Assembly: GCF_000295955.2 (NCBI RefSeq)
Contig: NZ_ALXE01000039.1
Coordinates: 114,254 to 178,253 of the forward strand
Reading direction: 5' to 3'
Source of the DNA: Pantoea sp. A4
Lineage (GTDB): Bacteria; Pseudomonadota; Gammaproteobacteria; Enterobacterales; Enterobacteriaceae
DNA length: 64,000 nucleotides
The translations under genes and the position numbers were made by a program. The notes beneath the pieces are model-generated. The model was not told the origin of the DNA. It worked only from the letters and a program-made list of their open reading frames with translations, and searched no databases. Positions 53,701 to 63,555 of the stretch are shown piece by piece (within the stretch, counting starts at the first letter, position 1; every line of letters starts with the position of its first letter).

Positions 53701-54768
53701 TCAACGATTCCCCGCCCGAAATCCATAAGCCGCCTGGCCTTCTGCGGGGCAGTTCTCACGCAGATAGATCTGGAACGGCGTATGTTCGCTGTGGTTCTCC
53801 GGTTCCGGGGCACGATTAAAGTGGCGGGCCAGCACCTCTAAGGCTCGGCGGGCCTCTTCCCAGGGATTTTGATCGATAATCGCATCAATACTGCCCGCCA
53901 GCAGCAGGCGACGGCGGTCAGCGGTCAGCTCATGGGTAATCAACACCACCTGCTTCTCTTTACCGTGCGCGCGCAGTGCCTGCACAATATTGCTGTTACC
54001 CGAAGAGATATTATAAATCCCCCGAATGCCCGGCCACGTGGAGAGCGCCCGGCTGACCAGATCGCCTGCACGGCGCGGATTTTCACCACTTTCCAGCGTG
54101 GTGACCACCTGACAACTGGGGTAACGGCTGGCGAGCACGGCACGAAAACCTGCCTCGCGTTCCCCCTGGCCGATCATACTTTTCATCCCCAGAACCACTA
54201 ACAACTCGCCACCCTGGGGACCGATAAACCGGCCAGATAACTCGCCCGCAACCCGGCCCATCTGGGCATTGTCCGGGCCGACATACGCCAGGCGACCACA
54301 ATCTGGAATATCGGTCACCAACGTGATCACGGGCATGGCCATCGCAACCTGGCGCAATGTGGCAGCGAGGTCGGGATCGTCCGGGCAGACCACAATCAGG
54401 GCATCATAGGCACTGGCGATACCGTGGATCTGACGTACCGTGGCGTTCACATCTTTTAACTGCAGGTAGTGCACATCACAATGCAATCGCATTTCGGCCA
54501 GTGCTGGCCCAATGTCGTTGAAGGCGTTACGTAAGCCCAGATAAAACGGGTTCTTCGGCGACTGCATTAAAATGGCGACGCGTAACATGCGCATATAGGC
54601 ACGAAACATCACCCGATCGACATTCAGCCGGTGCGCCCATTCCAGCACTCTGGCTTCACGCGCCGGTGAGACGCCGCCACGGCGGTTCATTACGCGATCG
54701 ACGGTGCTGAGGCTAACGCCAGCGGCTTCTGCGATCTGCTCCAGAGTTGTTTTTTTGATCCCGCTCAC
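53701..54768 (-). CDS. LacI-family transcriptional regulator
   Basis: A 355-residue repressor with helix-turn-helix TLEQIAEAAGVSLSTVDRVMNRRGGVSPAREARV and a periplasmic-binding-like ligand domain (ILMQSPKNPFYLGLRNAF, ALIVVCPDDPDLAATL, GIYNISSGNSNIVQAL). It resembles regulators of inositol or sugar catabolism. It is divergent from the sugar isomerase-like/Gfo-Idh-MocA pair, which it probably controls. A possible operator GCGTT-N11-AACGC lies at 54825-54845. Confidence 0.9.
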   Translation of the reverse strand: MSGIKKTTLEQIAEAAGVSLSTVDRVMNRRGGVSPAREARVLEWAHRLNVDRVMFRAYMRMLRVAILMQSPKNPFYLGLRNAFNDIGPALAEMRLHCDVHYLQLKDVNATVRQIHGIASAYDALIVVCPDDPDLAATLRQVAMAMPVITLVTDIPDCGRLAYVGPDNAQMGRVAGELSGRFIGPQGGELLVVLGMKSMIGQGEREAGFRAVLASRYPSCQVVTTLESGENPRRAGDLVSRALSTWPGIRGIYNISSGNSNIVQALRAHGKEKQVVLITHELTADRRRLLLAGSIDAIIDQNPWEEARRALEVLARHFNRAPEPENHSEHTPFQIYLRENCPAEGQAAYGFRAGNR

Positions 54769-54892
54769 AACGTTGCACCTTCTGCTGGGAAGACGTCAGG
54801 ATTTGACGGTTTCCCTTCAATTTAGCGTTCGATTCACGGTAACGCATCCCTTATTTTCATCCTCAATTTCATCGCCCACTACGGAGCAAAAA

Positions 54893-55813
54893 ATGGTTCA
54901 GGATGCACACCCAATGAAAACATCACCGCGAATTAACATCGCCGTCAGCCCACTTTCCTGGGTAAATGAAGTGCTCCATGACCTCGGTGCGGGGACAACG
55001 GCGGCACAATGTTTATCCGAAGCGGCAAGTGCGGGATTTCAGGGTGTTGAGATGAGCCGTATCTTTCCCCGGGATGCGGTACAACTGCAGGCAACGCTTG
55101 GCGAATATTCATTGCAGCTGGCTTCTGGCTGGCATGACGGTTTTCTGACTGAGCGGGATGTTGAAGAGGAGCTGGAAGCGGTTGCCGCGCACGCCACTTT
55201 GCTACGCCACTGTGGTGCCAGCGTGATGGTGTATGGCGAGTGTGGCTGGATGGCGGATAACGCCCTGGATATTCCCCTGTCTCAACGTCGTCTGCTGCCC
55301 GCAGAAAAAATCCCGGTGTATGCCGCGCGCCTGACGGCATTCGCCAGGCAGCTGCACCAAAGATACGGTTTGAAGTTGGCCTATCACCATCATCTGATGA
55401 TGGTGGCTGAACAGCTTGATGAGATTAAAAAAGTGATCTCAGCCTGTGGTGAAGAGGTCGGACTGTTACTGGATACCGGCCATGCCACCGCCGCAGGTTT
55501 TGACTATGCAGAACTGATAAAGGCTTTCCCCGCTCGCATCTGTCATGTGCACCTCAAAGATGTACGCCCTGCGGTGTTGGCTCAGGTAAAAGACCAGGGG
55601 CTCACCTTTAACCAGGGCGTGCGGGCTGGAATGTTTACCGTTCCGGGGGATGGCAGCACCAACTATCAGGCGCTGGCGCATTTTCTGGCAACCAGCAATT
55701 ACCAGGGGTGGGTAGTCGTGGAAGCAGAGCAGGACCCGGCACAAGCCAATCCGCTGACCTTCGTCACCCGGGCACACCAGTTTGTTACTCAGCATATCCT
55801 GCCGCAGGTATAA
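54893..55813 (+). CDS. Sugar isomerase/epimerase-like protein, IolE/xylose-isomerase fold
   Basis: A 306-residue TIM-barrel protein. Family features are NIAVSPLSWVNEVLHDLG, SEAASAGFQGVEMSRIFPRD, LKLAYHHHLMMVA, LLLDTGHATAAGFDY and VCHVHLKDVRPAVL with metal-ligand acids. IolE-type dehydratases and sugar phosphate isomerases share this fold. The ATG at 54893 has GGAG upstream; an alternative ATG at 54914 is possible. It overlaps no gene and is followed after ten bases by a Gfo/Idh/MocA dehydrogenase, its likely pathway partner. Confidence 0.85.
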   Translation: MVQDAHPMKTSPRINIAVSPLSWVNEVLHDLGAGTTAAQCLSEAASAGFQGVEMSRIFPRDAVQLQATLGEYSLQLASGWHDGFLTERDVEEELEAVAAHATLLRHCGASVMVYGECGWMADNALDIPLSQRRLLPAEKIPVYAARLTAFARQLHQRYGLKLAYHHHLMMVAEQLDEIKKVISACGEEVGLLLDTGHATAAGFDYAELIKAFPARICHVHLKDVRPAVLAQVKDQGLTFNQGVRAGMFTVPGDGSTNYQALAHFLATSNYQGWVVVEAEQDPAQANPLTFVTRAHQFVTQHILPQV

Positions 55814-55823
55814 GGAAGATCTC

Positions 55824-57005
55824 ATGACGCGTAAAACATTGAATGTCGGTTTAATTGGTTCAGGCTTCATGGGCCAGGCGCATGCAGATGCCTGGCGTCG
55901 GGCTGGATTGCTCTACCGCGATCTCCCACTGCAACCGGTGTTGCATACTCTGGCCGATGCGACGCCACAGTTAGCTGAAGATGCAGCACGCCGTTTTGGT
56001 TTCTTGCACGGCACAGCGGACTGGCGCGCCATGGTTGCCGACCCCGCCATTGACATCGTTGATATCACCACGCCCAACAGCATGCATGTGGAGATGGCGC
56101 TCGCGGCTATCCGCGCGGGAAAACATGTCTACTGTGAAAAACCGTTGACGGTCTCCCTGGCGGACGCGCAGATGTTAACCGATGAAGCGCAGCGGGCGGG
56201 GGTAAAAACCATTATGGCCTTTAACAACATCAAAACCCCGGCGGCGCAGGTGGCAAAACAGCTGATTGAAAGAGGGGACATTGGGCAATTAACACGTTTT
56301 CGTGGCTGGTTCGATCAAGGCTTTTTTAACGATGCGGAGCTGCCCTGGAGCTGGCGCTGCTCACGTGAGCAGGCAGGTTCGGGTTCGCTCGGTGACCTCG
56401 GATCGCACGTGGTGAGCGTGGCCCAATATCTGATGGGACCGGTGCGCAGTGTTGTCGGACAGGAACAGCTGTTTATTGAAACTCGCCCTTCAGCGGTAGC
56501 CGGTACGGGTTATGGTGCCAGTGCTTCAGCGGATGCGCCACGCCTTGCGGTAGAGAATGATGACCAGTTTCAGGCGCTTGTCAGTTTTGAAAATGGCGCG
56601 GGTGGGGTAATCGAATCTTCACGTATCTCCGCCGGTAAAGTCTTCGGTATCGCCTGGGAAGTCTCTGGCACCGAAGGTACCATCATCATGGATGGAGAGC
56701 GTTTCAATGAGCTGAAGATTGCCCGCTACAGTGACAGCAAAAGCGATCGCGGCTTCAAAACGATTTATGCCGGTTCGCAGGTTGAGTCCTTCAATGGCTT
56801 CTTTGGTTTTGATTTCGCCGGTGGCGGGCTGGGGTACTTTGATGTGAAAGTCATTGAAATCCACGATCTTATTCAGGGGTTAAGCCGCAGTGGCGGCTGT
56901 TTCCCGGATTTCCGCTTTGGTCTGGAAAATCAGCAGATTATCGAAGCAATGGTGCAATCCTCAGCACGCGGCCAGCGGGTAGATTTAGCGAGTCTGACAC
57001 GATAA
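55824..57005 (+). CDS. Gfo/Idh/MocA-family oxidoreductase
   Basis: A 393-residue NAD(P)-dependent dehydrogenase. The N-terminal VGLIGSGFMGQAHADAWRRAG is the cofactor site; VDITTPNSMHVEMALAAIRAGKHVYCEKPLTVS is the family signature with the EKP motif. GSGSLGDLGSHVVSVAQYLMG precedes the catalytic region. These enzymes oxidise inositol or sugars at C2 or C3. It is paired with the isomerase-like gene and a LacI regulator, so a cyclitol or sugar pathway is likely (inference). Confidence 0.92.
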   Translation: MTRKTLNVGLIGSGFMGQAHADAWRRAGLLYRDLPLQPVLHTLADATPQLAEDAARRFGFLHGTADWRAMVADPAIDIVDITTPNSMHVEMALAAIRAGKHVYCEKPLTVSLADAQMLTDEAQRAGVKTIMAFNNIKTPAAQVAKQLIERGDIGQLTRFRGWFDQGFFNDAELPWSWRCSREQAGSGSLGDLGSHVVSVAQYLMGPVRSVVGQEQLFIETRPSAVAGTGYGASASADAPRLAVENDDQFQALVSFENGAGGVIESSRISAGKVFGIAWEVSGTEGTIIMDGERFNELKIARYSDSKSDRGFKTIYAGSQVESFNGFFGFDFAGGGLGYFDVKVIEIHDLIQGLSRSGGCFPDFRFGLENQQIIEAMVQSSARGQRVDLASLTR

Positions 57006-57037
57006 AGGGGGAAGGGGCAGACTCTGCTGCCCCAGGA

Positions 57038-59545
57038 TTACTCTCGCCACGGGATAAAAGCGCGGATATGGTGTTTGAGCGTGAACCCAGCAGGGCTGTT
57101 GTCAGGGATCAGGGTGAGGGTGAAATAGAGGCGATAGCCCGTAAATGCCAGGTGGTTGCTCGCCCGCCGTTGACGGAGTAAAGCCGCAGGCTGATGCTCA
57201 AAAGCGTGGGGAGAGAAGTGGATCTCATAGCCGCCTAACCCCCCTTGAAGAGAAGTCAGTGAGCCTGCGCGTTTCTCTTCGCGACAGGCGGCAAAAATCA
57301 ACCGCTTGTAATGACTTAAACTACCGCCTGGACGCATCGCATTAAGAATGTCTGCCAGGCTTTTACGATCGCCTGCTAGCGGATCTACCGTCAAAATATC
57401 CATTTTGTTACCGCTGTTCTTCAGCCGGTTAGTCAATACTGCCAGTTTTGATTCTGCCGCAGAGGCCCGCTCGTAGTGGCGCAATTGATAATTGCGGATA
57501 AAACCGGGCTTTGTCGCCCCCGCATTCAATTCAGAGAAGGCCGCACTGGCGACCTCATCAACCTGATGTTTATTGATGAGGCGCGCATAGATGGAAGGCA
57601 CTTCACTGCCCTCTAATAGTTTAACAGTCGGTAGCATCCCTAAGGCTGTTTCTGGCTCAAGCAGCTTCTCACCGTGTGGCCCAAGAAAAATCATCTCTTT
57701 ACCGCGCGGGAGTAGGCGGTTGCCGGTGTGTGACGTGAACCAACCGTGGGCACTGAGGACCAGTGAATCCGCGCTGTCTTCTCTCTTACTGGTGAGACTA
57801 AAACCTACCAGCGGTTCTGATTGCTCAATCTCTCCCAGTAGGGCTGGATGTGTCTCACCATAGCGAGCGAGCTGCGCCCGGGCCATGTTTTCCCGCTGTT
57901 GAATATCATGCTGAGTGGCGCTATGGCCCATTGCCATCCGCTGTTTAAGTTCTTTGTCGTAGGCCTGTTTTGCCTGTCGATACTCGCTCTCGAGTGCAAA
58001 ATTTTTTCGGCGTGGTTTTACTGGCGCCAGGGACAGTGCGCGATCCACCGTTCGTGCCGGTTTAAGTGATGACTGCGCAACACGCTTACTGCGCCATACG
58101 CGATTGACGGACTGACGAACACGACGAAAACGGGTAAGCAAGGCGGGAAAGTCTGACTTAAGCGCGCCTTTGAGGGCGACGGCATCCAGCCCTAAACCCA
58201 GCACACCGCAGACACCTGACAGAATCGCTTCGTTGCGTAATTTCTCGGCATCTGCCAGTCGCTGAGTATGTCGCATCTGATACACCGCCAGGCCAGTAGT
58301 GGCGGCGGCCAGTCCGGCATTAATCGCCATCACCAACACGCGACCTAAAACCGAACCCGTACCCGGCAAAGCGGCGCTGACCGTCATACTGAGAAAGTTG
58401 AGGCTGTATTTCAGGCTATTGAGCAGTCTGTCCCGCCGGATTTCTCTCTGGGTTAACACCAGCGTATCAATATCCTGTTTTAAACGTGCTATTTGGCTAG
58501 TCATGAGTGTGACAGGCACTGCCGGGAGGTGCAGGTCACGGCTGAAGGTGATAGGACTGCCATAACGCCGTTCCTGCCAGGGGAGGTCAAAAAACAGGCT
58601 TCTTTGGTTTTTCCAGAAGGGCGCACCATTATGCTGCAAGGCAAAGGCCTGGGGATCGTTCAGGTAGCGTTCCCGTACTTTTAGCGGCACTTTATTCAAT
58701 ACCCAGTTCTGAAACCGGGAAGTTTTTGGCAAGTCAGTCACGCGATAATTCTGTATATAAGCGGCACGGTTATCTGCTATTAAACGCGATTTAAGTGAAA
58801 AACTGGCAGGTTCATCAATGCTGAGCAAGATGCCTTCGGACGACCCGGTAGCAATATAGATCACGCCATTTAACGGGTAGCCGTGAAAAAAGGCCTGTTG
58901 AGCGCATTTTTCTCCCTTAAGAAAGGCCATGATTGCCTGCTGTTGTTCTGGCGGTGCGTTTCGTCGACTCAGCAAGTTTAAACAGCGCAAGACCAGCATT
59001 TGACGGTAGTGCCGCTGGATGTTGCTGCGCCAGTCGGCACTCTGCGTAAGTTTATGTAATGCCTGTAGCATCTGGCGCTGTAAATCCTGCTTTAACAACT
59101 GTTCCACTAAAGGCTGATGCTCACACTGGCGCAGATGAAACTGCAATCCCGGATGCTGGCTATCAAGGGTATAGAGATAGTGGCGAGTCGTAATTTCATG
59201 CAGTGTGAACCTAAACGCTTTGGCAGGGAAACGGCGTGGGAGGCCGGAGGGTACCACCTGCCGTATTGTTGGGGTAAACACCATAGTGATCTTAGTGTCG
59301 GGCATCAGCGTGCGCATCGTGGGGTAACGCTGACTAAAATCCAGAATCTGTTGACGAATGTGCAGATCTAACCAGGCAGCAGGGTCGAGTATGGGATGAT
59401 AAATCTGCGCCATCTGATCGACAGCCCGTTGCATTGAATAGCGGATAACCGCGGGCGTTAATGTTCTCTCTGCCGCGCCAGTGCTGCTGCTCTTTGTCAG
59501 ATTGAGATACGGCGTTGTCGAGGGGGTGAAGGGGGGGATATACAT
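57038..59545 (-). CDS. Large toxin/adhesin-like protein, Stv-like C-terminus
   Basis: An 835-residue protein with no signal peptide. The N-terminal ~350 residues (LDPAAWLDLHIRQQILDFSQRYP, RQMLVLRCLNLLSRRNAPPEQ) resemble the helical region of dermonecrotic-toxin-like effectors. A hydrophobic stretch (MTVSAALPGTGSVLGRVLVM, then an alanine/glycine-rich segment) lies near 390-430. From about 595 the block LVLSAHGWFTSHTGNRLLPR and EMIFLGPHGEKLL, then MRPGGSLSHYKRLIFAACR resembles the putative adhesin Stv domain often found at the end of such toxins. No immunity gene or secretion genes are visible. The function is uncertain. Confidence 0.6.
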   Translation of the reverse strand: MYIPPFTPSTTPYLNLTKSSSTGAAERTLTPAVIRYSMQRAVDQMAQIYHPILDPAAWLDLHIRQQILDFSQRYPTMRTLMPDTKITMVFTPTIRQVVPSGLPRRFPAKAFRFTLHEITTRHYLYTLDSQHPGLQFHLRQCEHQPLVEQLLKQDLQRQMLQALHKLTQSADWRSNIQRHYRQMLVLRCLNLLSRRNAPPEQQQAIMAFLKGEKCAQQAFFHGYPLNGVIYIATGSSEGILLSIDEPASFSLKSRLIADNRAAYIQNYRVTDLPKTSRFQNWVLNKVPLKVRERYLNDPQAFALQHNGAPFWKNQRSLFFDLPWQERRYGSPITFSRDLHLPAVPVTLMTSQIARLKQDIDTLVLTQREIRRDRLLNSLKYSLNFLSMTVSAALPGTGSVLGRVLVMAINAGLAAATTGLAVYQMRHTQRLADAEKLRNEAILSGVCGVLGLGLDAVALKGALKSDFPALLTRFRRVRQSVNRVWRSKRVAQSSLKPARTVDRALSLAPVKPRRKNFALESEYRQAKQAYDKELKQRMAMGHSATQHDIQQRENMARAQLARYGETHPALLGEIEQSEPLVGFSLTSKREDSADSLVLSAHGWFTSHTGNRLLPRGKEMIFLGPHGEKLLEPETALGMLPTVKLLEGSEVPSIYARLINKHQVDEVASAAFSELNAGATKPGFIRNYQLRHYERASAAESKLAVLTNRLKNSGNKMDILTVDPLAGDRKSLADILNAMRPGGSLSHYKRLIFAACREEKRAGSLTSLQGGLGGYEIHFSPHAFEHQPAALLRQRRASNHLAFTGYRLYFTLTLIPDNSPAGFTLKHHIRAFIPWRE

Positions 59546-59653
59546 GCGGATTCTCTCTTATCGCTGGCAGCCCAGACCGGAAACGAAGGAGAGATAGGTA
59601 AGAGAACGGCCGGGAAGGTTCATCCTGATCGCCACCCGGATTCCTGCTGGCCT

Positions 59654-60475
59654 TTATTCAGATTGAGCAACTGTTCCTGTCACGGCAATCTCCTGGTGTG
59701 TTCGTCTTTGTTGGGATGCCTGCTGGAAAGCCGCCATCTGCGGCCCAAAATGGGCGTTCAATACTGCAAAGGTCGCTTCAGCTTTGTTTCTGTACATGGC
59801 AACAGAAGGGTGGATGCAATCTGGTGACATCAGCGACTGCCAGTCTGGCATTGCTTTAATGCGCTGATACTGCGCGACCAGGGGGATATGTTGCGCGCGG
59901 GCGAGGCTATCCAGTTGCTGTACGTAGGGGGCAATATTCCATTTTTCGGCCCGGCCACACAGCGGATGGGGTTCCTGTAACACCACTTTCTTTCCCTGGT
60001 TCTCAGCAAGCCGGATAAGCTGAGTCATCACCTTCCGGTACTGCTCCGGGCTGATAACATAGTCGGCCGCCGTATCCGTAAAGTGATAATGACGCGCATC
60101 GTTGGTGGCAAAATTCAGCAGCACGATGTTAGCTGTTGAGCCAGACATTGACGCTGCCCACGGTGGACTGTGTTTATATTTATAGGTGCCATGCAACAAT
60201 TCCACGGCTTGTGCTGAAGGTTCGCCACGGTTAACCACCTCAATGTCCGGGCCATACTTTTGCTGTAACAACCGGTTCAACCAGGCAATTTCATTATCTG
60301 GCGTGACAATATTTTTCAGGCGGCCGTTTTCACGAATGGCTATCACACCTTTGGTACTTGAACCGCCCCAGGCCTCAATAATAAATTTATCTGTTCTGGC
60401 TTCACCAAAAGATTTGAGGCTAAACAGCGTCAGGAAAAATACCATCAACGAGTTTCTCAAGGCGCGAGTTTTCAT
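59654..60475 (-). CDS. SGNH/GDSL-type hydrolase, exported
   Basis: A 273-residue protein with a signal peptide (MVFFLTLFSLKSFGEA region). The SGNH hydrolase motifs are EAWGGSSTKGV (block I; Ser nucleophile), LLNFATNDARHYHF (Asn of block III) and SPDCIHPS (Asp/His of block V). Such enzymes de-esterify glycans or lipids. The ATG at 60475 is preferred over one six codons upstream. It lies next to an acyltransferase of the opposite strand (268-base divergent gap); acylation and deacylation of the same surface glycan is an inference. Confidence 0.8.
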   Translation of the reverse strand: MKTRALRNSLMVFFLTLFSLKSFGEARTDKFIIEAWGGSSTKGVIAIRENGRLKNIVTPDNEIAWLNRLLQQKYGPDIEVVNRGEPSAQAVELLHGTYKYKHSPPWAASMSGSTANIVLLNFATNDARHYHFTDTAADYVISPEQYRKVMTQLIRLAENQGKKVVLQEPHPLCGRAEKWNIAPYVQQLDSLARAQHIPLVAQYQRIKAMPDWQSLMSPDCIHPSVAMYRNKAEATFAVLNAHFGPQMAAFQQASQQRRTHQEIAVTGTVAQSE

Positions 60476-60900
60476 CTTTTTCCAAATTAACAATCAAAAA
60501 GTCACCTTAACAAACCGGATTTGCTGAGGACAATCTGAAAACGCCGATAAAGACCAGGAGTAGACTGAAAAACAGGAAGGATTGTTACATCTCTGTCTGA
60601 GCCTGTTTTGGCCTCTCATCATTAAAACTGATCATTCCTGATGCTTTTTTTGGTGATCTCCTGCATTAACCCAGGATTTATCGAATGTTTTCTCACCTTG
60701 CTGTCGTTTAACCCAGGCATATTCTGAATCTATTACTGAGTAATATCTGTAAGGATACGTAAGTGTTATCCTCGGATTGTGTCATTTTTTGCAAAAACTC
60801 AGACGGGAAGCTGGCTTCTACCCACGGTTTTCTGCGCGTAAACGCGCCCGGAAGAAGCTCAGCGGTTAAATTCACCACACCTGCGCTTAAGGCGGACATT

Positions 60901-62028
60901 GTGGAACACAGAACTTTTCTTTCAAAGCGCAATATTGGGCTCGATTTTCTGCGCGCAATATTGATCCTCGAAGGCGTGTTATATCATGCGGCACGTAGCC
61001 TGCCTGGTAGTAATAACTGGTACTATGTTGCGGATAAAAATCAGGCGGATATTTTTTCAGCCATTATAGAATTCATTCATACGTTTCGTATGGAAGCCTT
61101 TTTCTTTTTGTCCGGCATGTTTTCAGCGATGGTATTTGCGCGCAAAGGTGCACAATTCTTCCTGAATAACCGTTGCAAGCGCGTCTTGTTACCGCTGGTG
61201 GCCTCTTTTGCCTTTATTCCCGGTGTGATGTATGTGATCACGGCAGCGATTAAGGGAGAGGCGCTGAGCCTGGAGGGAGTGCTGCATGGCTACACTTATC
61301 TCCATCACCTCTGGTTCCTGGTCTCACTTTCGGCGATGTCATTCCTGATCCCTGGTCGCTGGTACAACCGCCTTGCGCAGGGCATGCGTCGATTGCCCTT
61401 CCTGGCGTTAGTGATAGCCTTGATTGTGGCCTGTAACGTCTTCTTCGTCGTGAAATTCCTGGTGAAAGATTCTGGCGAATTCATCAGCCTGATCCCGGTA
61501 ACAGCCCGCTTTGCGGTTTATTACGCTGCGGGTTATGCGTTGTATCTCAATAGCGATAAAATTCCGCAAATCAGCCAAAGCTGGCTGCTGAACAACTGGC
61601 TGGTTGCGGCGCTGGGATTGATCTCCCTGTTGGCATTTTATGTGGTACTGCATCAGCACATCACCAGCAGCTTAAAATATGTTCCGGTGTTGATTTCCAG
61701 CGTATTTTCCGTGGTCTTCTCCTACTGGCTGGTCTTCACTTTTGAAAAGCTGCGCATGAAAGAGAATGCTCTGGTGAAGGGGATAGTCGACTCTGCACTG
61801 GTGATTTATATCATGCACTATCCGCTGGTGATTACCGGGGCCTGGCTACTGGACGATTACATTCCGGACAATTTGTCGGTCACCTATGTCTTCATTAATA
61901 CCCTGGTGGCCCTCTGTTTGAGTACGCTGCTGTATCTGGTGATCAAACAGTTCTCTGCTCTGTCGGTGCTGTTTGGCCTGAAGCCCACCACCAAATCGCC
62001 ATCATCGCTGGCCAATCAAAAGGGATGA
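60901..62028 (+). CDS. Acyltransferase family 3 membrane protein, OpgC/MdoC-like
   Basis: A 375-residue membrane protein with ten or so helices. The family-3 signature is GLDFLRAILILEGVLYHAA near the start, with RMEAFFFLSGMFSAMVF. It ends LVIKQFSALSVLFGLK. These proteins transfer acyl groups, for example succinyl to osmoregulated periplasmic glucans (OpgC), or O-acetylate glycans. The frame is open from 60763 (GTG), but the first 46 codons have no family match; the GTG at 60901 preceded by AAGGCGG is the better start. The exact start is uncertain. Confidence 0.78.
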   Translation: MEHRTFLSKRNIGLDFLRAILILEGVLYHAARSLPGSNNWYYVADKNQADIFSAIIEFIHTFRMEAFFFLSGMFSAMVFARKGAQFFLNNRCKRVLLPLVASFAFIPGVMYVITAAIKGEALSLEGVLHGYTYLHHLWFLVSLSAMSFLIPGRWYNRLAQGMRRLPFLALVIALIVACNVFFVVKFLVKDSGEFISLIPVTARFAVYYAAGYALYLNSDKIPQISQSWLLNNWLVAALGLISLLAFYVVLHQHITSSLKYVPVLISSVFSVVFSYWLVFTFEKLRMKENALVKGIVDSALVIYIMHYPLVITGAWLLDDYIPDNLSVTYVFINTLVALCLSTLLYLVIKQFSALSVLFGLKPTTKSPSSLANQKG

Positions 62029-62054
62029 CCAGCAGTTAAAACAGGATGATCGAG

Positions 62055-62081
62055 ATACCCCCATATTGGGGGTATTTTTTT
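62055..62081 (+). terminator. Rho-independent terminator of the acyltransferase gene
   Basis: ATACCCCC, loop ATATT, GGGGGTAT give a perfect eight-base-pair stem followed by seven Ts, 27 bases past the acyltransferase stop. It may also serve the convergent EamA gene, but the plus-strand T run is much better. Confidence 0.9.
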
Positions 62082-62095
62082 AGCATCTAAACTGA

Positions 62096-62965
62096 CTATT
62101 TTTTGGCGGGCAGGGAGGTGCGCTGAACCACCATCACGCTGATCAGCACCACCACAAGGCCGATTAACGCCGTACCGCTGATCGCCTGCGACAGGACTAT
62201 CCAGCCCAGTAACACGGCAGTTAACGGGCTGAGCAACCCCAGGGAAGCAACCGCAACGCCGGGCAGACGTGCGATGCCCCGGAACCACAGCGCGTAAGCC
62301 AATAGAGCACCCGCCAGACACAACCAGGCGTAAGCGGCATATTGCCAGGCGGTAAGCGTTGGAAGCGGCGCATCGATTAACCAGGCTGCCGGAGCCAGTA
62401 TCAAGCCACCCAATACCAACTGCCAGCCCGTTAATGCCATCACCGGTAAGTTAATTTTCCAGCGGCGCGTCAGCCAGACACCGCTTGCCATGCAGACTGC
62501 GCCCAGCAGAGCGGCGGCGATACCAATGGGTTCAAAAACGGTGCGTGGAGAAAGTAGCAACACCGCCATGCCAATCACCCCTGCTACAGCCGCGAATAAC
62601 GTGATCTGTCTTGGCGCATGACGATCAACCGCCCAGACCAACACCATGACCAGCAGAGGTTGAATTGCACCCAAAACCGCCGCCAGACCGCCGGGTAACC
62701 GATAGGCAGCAACGAATAACAACGCCTGAAAAACGCCGATATTCAGGGCACTGAGAATCAACAATCGTCCCAGCTCGCGATAAGCGGGTAATCGTCGCGT
62801 CAACAGCAGAAGCAAGATCCCAGCCGGAAGCACGCGGATCAATGCGGCAGTAAAAGGGCGATCGGGCGGGAGAAACTGCGTGGTCACGATATACGTCGAT
62901 CCCCAGATGGCAGGGGCCAGTGCGGTAAGCAGTACATCACGCCAGTAGGACAGAGAGGTATTCAT
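62096..62965 (-). CDS. EamA-family (DMT) exporter
   Basis: A 289-residue inner-membrane protein with ten helices in two EamA repeats (ALAPAIWGSTYIVTTQFLP..., and FRGIARLPGVAVASLGLLSPLTAVLLGWIVL). These DMT transporters export amino acids, nucleotides or drugs. The divergent MarR regulator shares a 68-base promoter region, which suggests it controls this exporter in response to a small molecule (inference). Confidence 0.9.
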   Translation of the reverse strand: MNTSLSYWRDVLLTALAPAIWGSTYIVTTQFLPPDRPFTAALIRVLPAGILLLLLTRRLPAYRELGRLLILSALNIGVFQALLFVAAYRLPGGLAAVLGAIQPLLVMVLVWAVDRHAPRQITLFAAVAGVIGMAVLLLSPRTVFEPIGIAAALLGAVCMASGVWLTRRWKINLPVMALTGWQLVLGGLILAPAAWLIDAPLPTLTAWQYAAYAWLCLAGALLAYALWFRGIARLPGVAVASLGLLSPLTAVLLGWIVLSQAISGTALIGLVVVLISVMVVQRTSLPAKK

Positions 62966-63017
62966 GGTTTTGTATTTATCTTCAATTCAAGGTAAAATCA
63001 GTCTGTCGATCAATTAA

Positions 63018-63029
63018 CTTGAAGTCAAG
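63018..63029. promoter_or_regulatory. Operator-like palindrome between EamA and MarR genes
   Basis: CTTGAAGTCAAG has five-base inverted arms around AG and ends four bases before the MarR start. A related TTCAAGG lies nearby at 62982-62990. MarR dimers bind such short palindromes, so autoregulation and repression of the exporter are likely. Confidence 0.5.
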
Positions 63030-63033
63030 ATAA

Positions 63034-63555
63034 ATGCAGAGCTCTGATCAACCTACTCCCGATGCCGTTGATGCTATTCTTGCGCAGTGGCAGCGCGAAC
63101 GTCCGGATCTGGACTGTAGCCCGATGGGGCCAATTGGGCGCTTAAAGCGCTGTGCGGTGCTGCTCGAACAGCAGCTGGAACCCATATTTGCAGATTTTGA
63201 TCTGAGTATGTGGGAGTTCGATATGCTGGCTACGCTACGCCGGGCAGGAGCACCCTACTGCCTGAGTCCTACCGATCTGTTTTCTACGCTAATGGTGACG
63301 TCCGGCACGATGACGCACCGCCTCAAACGTCTCGAATCGCGCAAATTAATCTGCCGTCAGCCCAATGCTAACGATGCGCGCAGCATGCTGGTGCAACTCA
63401 CGGATGAGGGGCTAGCGTTGATTGATCGCGCAGTAGAAAAACATGTTGAAAACGAGCGGCGCATCCTGGCGTTGCTCTCACCCGAAACGCTGAATAGCCT
63501 GGATCACACCCTTAAAATGTGGCTGAACTCGCTGGAAAAGACCAAAAATCAGTAA
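63034..63555 (+). CDS. MarR-family transcriptional regulator
   Basis: A 173-residue winged-helix regulator: MWEFDMLATLRRAGAPYCLSPTDLFSTLMVTSGTMTHRLKRLESRKLI with the recognition helix, and the wing RQPNANDARSMLVQLTDEGLALI. This matches the HTH of MarR proteins, which release DNA upon binding of phenolic or other small ligands. It is divergent from an EamA exporter. Confidence 0.93.
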   Translation: MQSSDQPTPDAVDAILAQWQRERPDLDCSPMGPIGRLKRCAVLLEQQLEPIFADFDLSMWEFDMLATLRRAGAPYCLSPTDLFSTLMVTSGTMTHRLKRLESRKLICRQPNANDARSMLVQLTDEGLALIDRAVEKHVENERRILALLSPETLNSLDHTLKMWLNSLEKTKNQ

